The notes below the pieces were generated by a model. It had not been told where the DNA came from. It was given only the letters and a program-made list of their open reading frames with translations, and made no database searches. Positions 7,782 through 14,145 of a DNA stretch of 33,042 nucleotides are shown in pieces; position 1 is the first letter of the stretch, and every line of letters starts with the position of its first letter. The position numbers were made by a program, and so were the translations under genes. This DNA comes from Oscillospiraceae bacterium (GTDB taxonomy: Bacteria; Bacillota; Clostridia; Oscillospirales; Oscillospiraceae). The stretch spans positions 1-33,042 of the forward strand of contig SVMF01000023.1 of assembly GCA_015067565.1 (NCBI GenBank), in the 5' to 3' direction.

Positions 7782-8486
7782 TTACGGTGCACAGCCTTCC
7801 TTTGCAAAGGCAAGCTGTGTGCCGGTTTCCATATAATCCAAAACAAGAATGCCGTCGGCCACGATGCCGTACGAGCTGATGCCGTTCATGTCCGTCAGCA
7901 CCAGATCCTGCCCATTGACCTCCCAGGCAAATTCGCTCATCGTACCGCCGAGACACAGCTCGCCCATGCCGTCCGTGTTCAAACGGATGTAGCATTCGCC
8001 GCGGTAGAAGTCCTCTATGTCGACAGCCGTATCAAGCTGATAAATGCTCAGACCGTGATAAAGACCATAGGCGGTGGTGGGATCCAGATCGTGCGCTTCG
8101 GCAGGCTGTGTCGGAATTTCTGGGGAAGGGACGCCCTTTGCAACATAGGTCACATAGGCACCCTCAAGCTCCAACACCAAAAGACCGTCGTGATAAGTTG
8201 CATCACAGGAGCTGCCTTGAACGGTCAGATTGTAGCCGCTTTCGACTTTGTTCCATGTGATCTCATCTTCTTCACCGGAGAAGGCAATCACACCCGTGCC
8301 GTCGTCATAGAGCTTAAGATAGTTTTTGCCGGGATAGATATCGGTCAGGGGAGCGTACTCCTCTTCAAGCTGCACCATATGGCCTGAAAAATCAGCTTGC
8401 GTCGCGTCATCAAAAATGTAAAGATCTTCACCGCATCCGCTGAGCAGCAGGATAATTATGATCAAAAGAGGGAATAGCTTTTTCAT
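7782..8486 (-). CDS. Lipoprotein with an internally duplicated domain
   Basis: The protein has 234 residues. A hydrophobic N-terminus ends in the lipobox LLSGC, with Cys18 as the lipidation site, so the protein should be anchored outside the cell. The rest consists of two similar copies of a ~65-residue all-beta unit (about 54-117 and 164-229). Each runs Y-(K/R)-L-x-DG-x-G, a G-rich turn, a Trp strand, then DG(L/I)LVL and a final strand ending in AK. A Pro-rich linker (about 119-131) separates them. I do not recognise a named family. It lies 20 bases upstream of the amidase gene and is probably in the same operon, so it may be a binding or scaffold partner of that enzyme. That link is inferred from position only. 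Confidence 0.82.
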   Translation of the reverse strand: MKKLFPLLIIIILLLSGCGEDLYIFDDATQADFSGHMVQLEEEYAPLTDIYPGKNYLKLYDDGTGVIAFSGEEDEITWNKVESGYNLTVQGSSCDATYHDGLLVLELEGAYVTYVAKGVPSPEIPTQPAEAHDLDPTTAYGLYHGLSIYQLDTAVDIEDFYRGECYIRLNTDGMGELCLGGTMSEFAWEVNGQDLVLTDMNGISSYGIVADGILVLDYMETGTQLAFAKEGCAP

Positions 8487-8508
8487 CCGAGGCCTCCAAA
8501 GATAGGTG

Positions 8509-8514
8509 AGTATA
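8509..8514 (-). promoter_or_regulatory. Possible -10 element for the lipoprotein-amidase operon
   Basis: Read on the minus strand, TATACT lies about 22 bases before the lipoprotein start, but no good -35 element is found at 16-18 bases. The same 61-base gap (8487-8547) must also end the ABC-F gene, for which I see only a weak 4-bp hairpin. Confidence 0.3.
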
Positions 8515-8547
8515 ATTTACCACACAACGCGGAAAACGGCAACCGTG

Positions 8548-10152
8548 TTACATGGAAGTTTTCAGAAATTCCAGATATTCGTCATAGGTCCCCAAACGAT
8601 CGCAGATGCTGCCGTCGGGACGGAACTCAATGATACGGTTGGCCACGGACTGGAGCAGCTCGTGGTCATGGCTTGCAAAGAGGATATTTCCCGGGAAAGC
8701 GATCATGCCCTTGTTGACGGCCTGAATGGACTCCATGTCCAGGTGGTTTGTCGGCTGATCGAGCAGGAGCACATTTGCGCCGGAAAGCATCATTCTTGAG
8801 AGCATACAACGAACCTTCTCGCCACCGGAGAGAACATCCACGGACTTGAACACATCGTCTCCGGAGAAGAGCATTCTTCCCAGGAAGCCGCGCAGATAGA
8901 CATCATCCTTTTTGACCGAGAACTGACGCAACCAATCCACCAGGGAATCCTTGCAGCCTTCAAAATATTCGGTGTTGTCCTTCGGGAAGTAGCTCTGCGA
9001 GGTGGAAACACCCCACTTGACGCTACCTTCATCGGGCTCTAACTCGCCCATGAGGATCTTGAACATGGTCGTCTGCGCCAGCTCATTTTCTCCGACGAAG
9101 GCGATCTTGTCATTCTTGTTGACAATGAAGCTAACCTTGTCCAAAAGCTTCACGCCATCGACTGTTTTCGACACATCGGTGACGAACAGAATATCTTTTC
9201 CGACTTCTCGCTCGCGGGTGAAGCCGACAAAGGGATAGCGTCTGGAGGAGGCGGGCATTTCCTCCACGGTGAGCTTGTCCAGAAGCCTTCTGCGTGCGGT
9301 AGCCTGCTTGCTCTTGGATTTGTTTGCCGAGAAGCGGGAAATAAACGCCTGCAATTCTGCAATTTTTTCCTCATTGCGCTTGTTCTTGTTGCGGATCAAT
9401 GCCTGCACCAGCTGCGACGATTCATACCAGAAATCGTAGTTGCCGACATACATCTTGATCTTGCCGTAGTCGATGTCGACGATGTGTGTGCAGACCGTAT
9501 TCAGGAAATGGCGGTCGTGGCTGACGACGATGAGCATACCGTTGTCTTCGTAATTGAGGATGAAATCCTCGAGCCAGTTGATCGATTCAATGTCGAGGTT
9601 ATTCGTCGGCTCGTCAAGCAGAATGATGTCGGGATTGCCGAACAGCGCCTGTGCCAAAAGTACCTTGACCTTCAGACGGCCGTCGGTATCGGCCATAAGG
9701 TCGTTGTGCAGTTCAACGGGGATGCCCAAACCCTGCAAAATGCGACTGGCATCACTCTCGGCCTCCCAGCCGTTCATTTCCGCAAACTCAATTTCGAGCT
9801 CCGAGGCGAGCATTCCGTCCTCGTCGGAAAAATCCGGCTTGGCATAAAGCGCATCCTTTTCCTTCATGACATCGTAAAGTCTGCGGTTGCCCATGATGAC
9901 GGTATCGAGTACCGTGTAAGCGTCATATGCAAACTGGTCCTGCTTCAAAACAGACATACGCAGGCCCGGCTTGATCGAGATTTCGCCCTTGGTGGACTCG
10001 AGCTCACCCGAGAGCAGACGCAAAAAGGTCGACTTTCCTGCGCCGTTGGCACCGATGACACCGTAGCAATTACCGGCTGTGAACTGGAGATCTACATGCT
10101 GAAACAAAACAGAGCCGCTGAATTGTAACGCAAGATCCGATACTGTAATCAT
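8548..10152 (-). CDS. ABC-F family ATPase (YbiT/YkpA-like)
   Basis: A 534-residue soluble protein with two ABC ATPase domains and no membrane segments. It is the type that binds the ribosome E site and acts in translation or antibiotic protection. Domain 1 has Walker A GANGAGKST (34-42) and Walker B LLDEPTNNLD, but its signature reads TDGRLKVKVL instead of LSGGE, as in YbiT-type proteins. A charged inter-domain linker (about 240-300, SRFSANKSKSKQATARRR) follows. Domain 2 has a normal LSGGEKVR, but its Walker A is GENELAQTT (no Lys) and its Walker B is LLDQPTNHLD (catalytic Glu replaced by Gln). Thus one composite ATP site looks intact and the other degenerate. The start at 10152 follows GGGAGGTGG. 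It is transcribed alone, divergently from htpG. Confidence 0.92.
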   Translation of the reverse strand: MITVSDLALQFSGSVLFQHVDLQFTAGNCYGVIGANGAGKSTFLRLLSGELESTKGEISIKPGLRMSVLKQDQFAYDAYTVLDTVIMGNRRLYDVMKEKDALYAKPDFSDEDGMLASELEIEFAEMNGWEAESDASRILQGLGIPVELHNDLMADTDGRLKVKVLLAQALFGNPDIILLDEPTNNLDIESINWLEDFILNYEDNGMLIVVSHDRHFLNTVCTHIVDIDYGKIKMYVGNYDFWYESSQLVQALIRNKNKRNEEKIAELQAFISRFSANKSKSKQATARRRLLDKLTVEEMPASSRRYPFVGFTREREVGKDILFVTDVSKTVDGVKLLDKVSFIVNKNDKIAFVGENELAQTTMFKILMGELEPDEGSVKWGVSTSQSYFPKDNTEYFEGCKDSLVDWLRQFSVKKDDVYLRGFLGRMLFSGDDVFKSVDVLSGGEKVRCMLSRMMLSGANVLLLDQPTNHLDMESIQAVNKGMIAFPGNILFASHDHELLQSVANRIIEFRPDGSICDRLGTYDEYLEFLKTSM

Positions 10153-10223
10153 AATAAACCACCTCCCTCTAAGTTTATCATAGACTGAGAAATAAATAAA
10201 GTGTGAATTCTGTAAAAATGCTC

Positions 10224-10251
10224 TTGAAAAAAGAAAAAATTGCGTTATAAT
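10224..10251 (+). promoter_or_regulatory. Promoter of htpG
   Basis: TTGAAA (10224-10229) and the perfect TATAAT (10246-10251) are 16 bases apart. The expected transcription start falls inside the CIRCE operator immediately downstream, the arrangement used for HrcA repression. Confidence 0.82.
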
Positions 10252-10255
10252 ACAT

Positions 10256-10282
10256 TTAGCACTTAGGCACCGAGAGTGCCAA
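10256..10282. promoter_or_regulatory. CIRCE operator (HrcA binding site)
   Basis: TTAGCACTT, nine bases, then GAGTGCCAA. Sixteen of the 18 half-site positions match the CIRCE consensus TTAGCACTC-N9-GAGTGCTAA, with the exact spacer length. It starts 5 bases after the -10 element and ends 16 bases before the htpG start codon. This predicts HrcA-controlled, heat-inducible expression; hrcA itself is not in the window. Confidence 0.88.
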
Positions 10283-10298
10283 AAGAAAGGAATGTACC

Positions 10299-12092
10299 AT
10301 GGAAAAGAAACAGTTTAAGGCAGAATCTAAGAGACTCTTGGATCTGATGATCAATTCTATTTATACGAACAAGGAAATTTTCCTGCGTGAGCTGGTGTCG
10401 AACGCATCTGATGCCATTGACAAGCTGGCTTATCTTGCTCTAACGGATCAGTCCATTGATATGAATCGCAGTGATTTCAAGATCGAGCTGATTGCAGACG
10501 AGGAGGCCAAGACGCTGACCATACGCGATAATGGCATCGGCATGAGCAGGCAGGAGATGGAGGAGAACCTCGGCACGATCGCCCACAGTGGCAGCCTCAG
10601 CTTCAAAAACGAGATGGAGAAGAACGAGGACATCGATATCATTGGCCAGTTTGGCGTCGGCTTCTACTCAGCATTCATGGTTGCCGACAGCATTCGCGTA
10701 ATTTCCAAAAAGTTCGGAAGCGAGGAAGCGTTTTGCTGGGAGTCGGCAGGCGCAGATGGTTATACGATCACCCCCTGCGAGGCAGAAAATGTCGGCACGC
10801 AGGTCATCCTGGCCCTAAAAGAGGAAGAATACTTACAGGGGTCACGGCTGCGCACCCTGATCCGCAAGTATTCCGACTATATCCGCTACCCGATCCTGAT
10901 CGGGGAGGAGAAGCTCAATTCGATGCTTCCGATCTGGAATAAGCGCAAGCAGGATGTTGCGCAGGAGGAGTACGAGAGCTTCTACAAGGAGAAATTTTTT
11001 GACTTCGAAAAGCCGCTGAGCGTACTGCACTTCGGCGTGGAGGGCGCGGTGACTTATAAAGCTCTGCTGTATATTCCGGCCAAGGCTCCGTACGATTTCT
11101 ATACGAAGGATTACAAAGCCGGCCTGCAGCTGTATTCGTCAGGTGTTCTGATTATGGAAAACTGCGAGGAGCTCTTGCCCGAACACTTCCGCTTTGTGCG
11201 TGGCGTGATCGATACACAGGATGTCAGTTTGAATATCAGCCGTGAGATGCTACAGCAGACCCGTGAGCTCAAGGTCATTGCAAACAATGTCGAAAAGAAG
11301 ATCAAGGCAGAGCTGGCGCGTCTGTTGGAAAATGACCGTGAGACGTACGACAAATTCTATGCCGCCTTTGGAAGACAGCTCAAGTTCGGTCTGGTGTCGG
11401 ATTTCGGTGCACACAAGGAGCTTCTGCAGGACCTGGTGCAGTTCCGCTCTGACAAGGAGGACAAGCTTGTCACACTGAAGGAATACTGCGAGGCAATGCC
11501 CGTCTCTCAGAAGCATATCTATTTTGCCAGTGGTGAAAACGCAGCTCGTCTGGCGCAGACGCAGATGCTGCGCGGCCGTGGCTTTGACGTGCTTTTGATG
11601 ACCGAGCAGGTTGACGAGTTTATTCCGCAGGCGATCGGAGACTATGCTGAGCATGAGTTCAGAAACATCCTGACCGACGAGCTCGATCTCGCAACAGATG
11701 AAGAAAAGAAGGCTGCAGAGGAGAAGTCGCAGGAGTTCAAGAATTGCTTGGACTTCATCAAGGAGACTCTTGGCGAGAAGGTCGCAGAGGTTAACATTTC
11801 CAACGATTTGGGAGATTATCCGATCAGTATGGTGCCGCAGGGCGGCATGAGCTTCGAGATGGAGAAATATTTCCGCTCGATGGATCCCGACTCGGCTTTC
11901 ACCGTCGGCAAGGTGCTGCAGCTTAATCCCGATCATGCAGCGATTCTTGCACTGAATGCGGCTGTTTCCGAGGCTCCGGAGAAGGCACGCAAATATGCAC
12001 AGCTGTTGTACTGCCAGGGACTTTTGACGGCGGGGCTGCCGTTGGAAGATCCGATGGAGTACACCAAGTTGGTCTGCGATCTGATGATCTGA
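10299..12092 (+). CDS. htpG: Hsp90-family molecular chaperone
   Basis: A 597-residue cytosolic ATP-dependent chaperone, a little shorter than the roughly 625 of many bacterial HtpG proteins. The N-terminal GHKL ATP-binding domain shows ELVSNASDAIDKL, the DNGIGM loop and the GQFGVGFYSAFMVAD motif. The middle domain has YIPAKAP, the SSGVLIMENCEELLPE block and RGVIDTQDVSLNISREMLQ, whose Arg helps ATP hydrolysis in the family. The C-terminal dimerisation part is present and there is no MEEVD tail, as expected in bacteria. The start follows AAAGG by 8 bases. It is a single-gene unit behind a CIRCE operator and ends before a repeat element and a bidirectional terminator. Confidence 0.97.
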   Translation: MEKKQFKAESKRLLDLMINSIYTNKEIFLRELVSNASDAIDKLAYLALTDQSIDMNRSDFKIELIADEEAKTLTIRDNGIGMSRQEMEENLGTIAHSGSLSFKNEMEKNEDIDIIGQFGVGFYSAFMVADSIRVISKKFGSEEAFCWESAGADGYTITPCEAENVGTQVILALKEEEYLQGSRLRTLIRKYSDYIRYPILIGEEKLNSMLPIWNKRKQDVAQEEYESFYKEKFFDFEKPLSVLHFGVEGAVTYKALLYIPAKAPYDFYTKDYKAGLQLYSSGVLIMENCEELLPEHFRFVRGVIDTQDVSLNISREMLQQTRELKVIANNVEKKIKAELARLLENDRETYDKFYAAFGRQLKFGLVSDFGAHKELLQDLVQFRSDKEDKLVTLKEYCEAMPVSQKHIYFASGENAARLAQTQMLRGRGFDVLLMTEQVDEFIPQAIGDYAEHEFRNILTDELDLATDEEKKAAEEKSQEFKNCLDFIKETLGEKVAEVNISNDLGDYPISMVPQGGMSFEMEKYFRSMDPDSAFTVGKVLQLNPDHAAILALNAAVSEAPEKARKYAQLLYCQGLLTAGLPLEDPMEYTKLVCDLMI

Positions 12093-12110
12093 ATATAAAA
12101 AAGATAGTGT

Positions 12111-12190
12111 TGTCATTACGAGGCCGCGTTTGCAGCGACATGGCAATCTGAAAGCATTTCGCCTGAAATTGCCACGACCTAACGGGGCTG
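12111..12190. repeat. Degenerate REP/MITE-like inverted repeat
   Basis: After htpG, a block beginning TGTCATTACGAGG contains TGGCAAT and, 20 bases later, its complement ATTGCCA, with outer arms that pair only partly (GCGGCCTCGT-like against ACGGGGCT). It resembles the widespread bacterial 'GTCATTGCGAGG...GGCAATCT' palindromic repeats as I remember them. No second copy was seen in this window. Confidence 0.5.
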
Positions 12191-12202
12191 CATGGATATC
12201 GA

Positions 12203-12234
12203 AAAAAACAGAGGCAAAATGCCTCTGTTTTTTT
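12203..12234. terminator. Bidirectional terminator between htpG and the TSCPD gene
   Basis: A7-CAGAGGC and GCCTCTG-T7 form a long perfect stem with an AAAAT loop, with A and T runs on both sides. The stop codon of the convergent TSCPD gene (12233-12235) touches the end of the hairpin. Confidence 0.92.
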
Positions 12235-12475
12235 ATTTGGTCTGTAAAAGGGCCTGAGCGAGCTGATCGGGACAGGAGGTGGACTTCATGCCGCAGCGGA
12301 TGCCCTGCAGTCTTTCAATCACATCATCGACCTTCATACCGATGACCAGCTTTGAGATGCCCTGCGTATTGCCGTGGCAACCGCCGACAAAGCGCGCGTT
12401 TTCGATGATGCCGTTTTCGACATCCAGGATGATCTTCGAGGCACAGGTGCCCATGGTCTTGTATTCATAATGCAT
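12233..12475 (-). CDS. TSCPD domain protein (TIGR03905-like)
   Basis: An 80-residue protein. It carries the family hallmark STSCPDQLA near the C-terminus, preceded by GGCHGNTQGISKLV and IRCG, with Cys at about 11, 33, 61 and 68 that suit metal binding. In other proteins the TSCPD domain is found at the end of class II ribonucleotide reductases; free-standing small versions such as this one have no established role that I know. It starts at 12475 with AAGGAG 9 bases upstream, has its own promoter and is divergent from the tepA gene. Confidence 0.88.
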   Translation of the reverse strand: MHYEYKTMGTCASKIILDVENGIIENARFVGGCHGNTQGISKLVIGMKVDDVIERLQGIRCGMKSTSCPDQLAQALLQTK

Positions 12476-12504
12476 AGAAATTTCTCCTTATGAGTTTTTT
12501 AAGA

Positions 12505-12533
12505 ATTATATCATGTTTTCTCTTGCAATGCAA
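12505..12533 (-). promoter_or_regulatory. Promoter of the TSCPD gene
   Basis: Read on the minus strand, TTGCAT (12528-12533) and TATAAT (12505-12510) are separated by 17 bases, 30 bases before the start codon. I found no convincing plus-strand promoter for tepA in the same 89-base gap. Confidence 0.65.
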
Positions 12534-12564
12534 ATACTATATCAAAAATTGAAAGGAGAAAAAC

Positions 12565-13239
12565 ATGAGCGACGAAAAAAACACGCGGGAAGAACGACTG
12601 CAGGAGCTCGGCTCTGGACTGAGCAGGTCGGAGAAAGGCACGATCTACACGCTGACCATCATCGGTCAGATCGAGGGGCATCAGATTGCGCCGGAGAATG
12701 TGAAGACGACCAAATATGAGCACGTGATCCCTCTGCTGGCTACGATCGAAGAGAGTGAGGACATTGACGGACTGCTGTTGCTGCTCAATACGGTTGGCGG
12801 CGACATCGAGGCCGGACTTGCTATTTCTGAGCTGATTGCAGGCATGAAAAAGCCGACGGTGTCGTTGGTTCTCGGTGGCGGTCATTCCATTGGCATTCCG
12901 CTTGCTGTATCCGCCAAGAAGAGCATGATCGCACCGACGGCCAGCATGATGATCCACCCGGTAAGAATGAGTGGTGTCGTGGTCGGTGCGCCTGCAACCT
13001 ACCACTATTTTCAGCAGATCCAGGAGCAGATCACGGATTTCGTCACGCAGAATTCCAAAATTTCGAAGAAGCAGTTTTCCTCTTATATGATGGCGACTGG
13101 TCAGATCGCCACAGATGTGGGCACGATCGTCTACGGAAAAGAGGCAGTAGAGAGCGGTTTGATCGATCAATTGGGCAGCCTGCATGATGCTTTGGGAGAG
13201 CTTCATAAAATGATTCGAACAAATCGTGAAAAAGGATAG
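12565..13239 (+). CDS. tepA: ClpP-fold serine protease (TepA/YmfB-like)
   Basis: The protein has 224 residues. The ClpP/crotonase fold is shown by LLLLNTVGGDIEAGLAISE (oxyanion-hole GG), Ser108 in GGGHSIGIPLA, His131 in SMMIHPVRM and a candidate Asp184 in ATDVG, in the ClpP order Ser-His-Asp. There is no signal peptide. Bacillus TepA (YmfB) is a ClpP-like protein encoded directly before ylzJ and spoIIIE. Here the same neighbourhood is kept, with a UppP-like gene in the place of ylzJ and an ftsK/spoIIIE gene after it. The start follows GAAAGGAG at a good distance. It probably acts as an endopeptidase on small or signal peptides; the substrate is not evident from sequence. Confidence 0.88.
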   Translation: MSDEKNTREERLQELGSGLSRSEKGTIYTLTIIGQIEGHQIAPENVKTTKYEHVIPLLATIEESEDIDGLLLLLNTVGGDIEAGLAISELIAGMKKPTVSLVLGGGHSIGIPLAVSAKKSMIAPTASMMIHPVRMSGVVVGAPATYHYFQQIQEQITDFVTQNSKISKKQFSSYMMATGQIATDVGTIVYGKEAVESGLIDQLGSLHDALGELHKMIRTNREKG

Positions 13240-13257
13240 AAATTTTGATTTGTTTGT

Positions 13258-13265
13258 GATATAAT
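13258..13265 (+). promoter_or_regulatory. Possible extended -10 promoter before the uppP-like gene
   Basis: GATATAAT is preceded by TG, giving a TG-N-TATAAT extended -10 element 31 bases before the TTG start. No -35 match is seen at normal spacing, so read-through from tepA is equally possible. Confidence 0.4.
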
Positions 13266-13295
13266 AGCTTGAAACAAAGATAGAGGAGACTACCA

Positions 13296-14135
13296 TTGAG
13301 TATCTGGGAAGCTGTTATTTATGCAATCTTCGGCGGAATTGCCGAGATGCTGCCGATTTCATTTTCGGGACACGCCGTGCTGCTGCATGATGCGCTGCAC
13401 TTGCCGTCACTTCAGCAGGGCGGTGGGTTCTTTGTGCGTGCATCCATTTGTGTGGGTGTTTGCCTTGCAATTTACCTTTCCTTCCCGTCGGATGTCAGAC
13501 GATTTTCCGGCGAGCTGCGCTATATGACCGGCCTAAAGAAGAGAAAACGTGGTGATGTCATTGACCGTGTGATGAGACGAAGCGTTGTGCTTTGTTCCAT
13601 TGCGTTCATTCTGTCACTGATCTCACTGTTTTTCTTGGCCGGGGCGGAGCGCATCGAGCGTCTTTTGCTTGTGATCGTGTTCTTTGTCCTCAATGCAGGA
13701 TTTTTGTATTTGTGCTGCAGGGGACAGACAGGGAATAAGGATGAAAGGGGCTTTACGCTGATAGATGCCATTTTGATCGGCTTGGGCAGGATGCTTTCGG
13801 TGTTTCCGGGCATGTCTGCGCTTGGCACCTCTATGGGCATTGGCAGAGCCAGAGGGCTTGCACTGCACTACAATCTTCGCATTGCCTTTATGCTGACCTT
13901 CGCTCAGCAGATTGTTTTGTTTTTCTATTACCTGATCCGCGGAATTGCATTCGGCAGTTTTGCCGGAGCACTGATCCTGCCGTGCTTGCTGACGATCCTC
14001 GTCAGTGCGGTTTTTGGCTATCTGGCTATCCAGTATTTCCGATATCTTTTGCAGCGCGGTAAGCTGCGCGTGTTTGTTTATTATTGCATCGAAATCGCTG
14101 CAGTTGCAGCGGTATTGGCTTTGATCAATTCATAA
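13296..14135 (+). CDS. Divergent UppP/BacA-family membrane protein
   Basis: The protein has 279 residues and about eight hydrophobic segments. The N-terminal GGIAEMLPISFSGHAVL and central FPGMSALGTSMGIGRARG clearly correspond to the two signatures of undecaprenyl-diphosphatase, which recycles the lipid carrier for wall and glycan synthesis outside the membrane. Glu17 and His26 match the second Glu and the His of E. coli UppP, but the first Glu of (E/Q)xxxE is Gly. The PGxSRSG motif reads PGMSALG, so the catalytic Arg is lost. It may therefore be inactive, or work on another lipid-linked substrate. The TTG start at 13296 has GAGGAG 7 bases upstream. It stands between tepA and ftsK, and the gap to ftsK is 10 bases. 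Confidence 0.82.
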   Translation: MSIWEAVIYAIFGGIAEMLPISFSGHAVLLHDALHLPSLQQGGGFFVRASICVGVCLAIYLSFPSDVRRFSGELRYMTGLKKRKRGDVIDRVMRRSVVLCSIAFILSLISLFFLAGAERIERLLLVIVFFVLNAGFLYLCCRGQTGNKDERGFTLIDAILIGLGRMLSVFPGMSALGTSMGIGRARGLALHYNLRIAFMLTFAQQIVLFFYYLIRGIAFGSFAGALILPCLLTILVSAVFGYLAIQYFRYLLQRGKLRVFVYYCIEIAAVAAVLALINS

Positions 14136-14145
14136 GGAGGAACCT

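Noticed and set aside
11250-12146. 298-codon minus-strand open frame
   Set aside because: Antisense shadow of htpG; no family motif or ribosome binding site.
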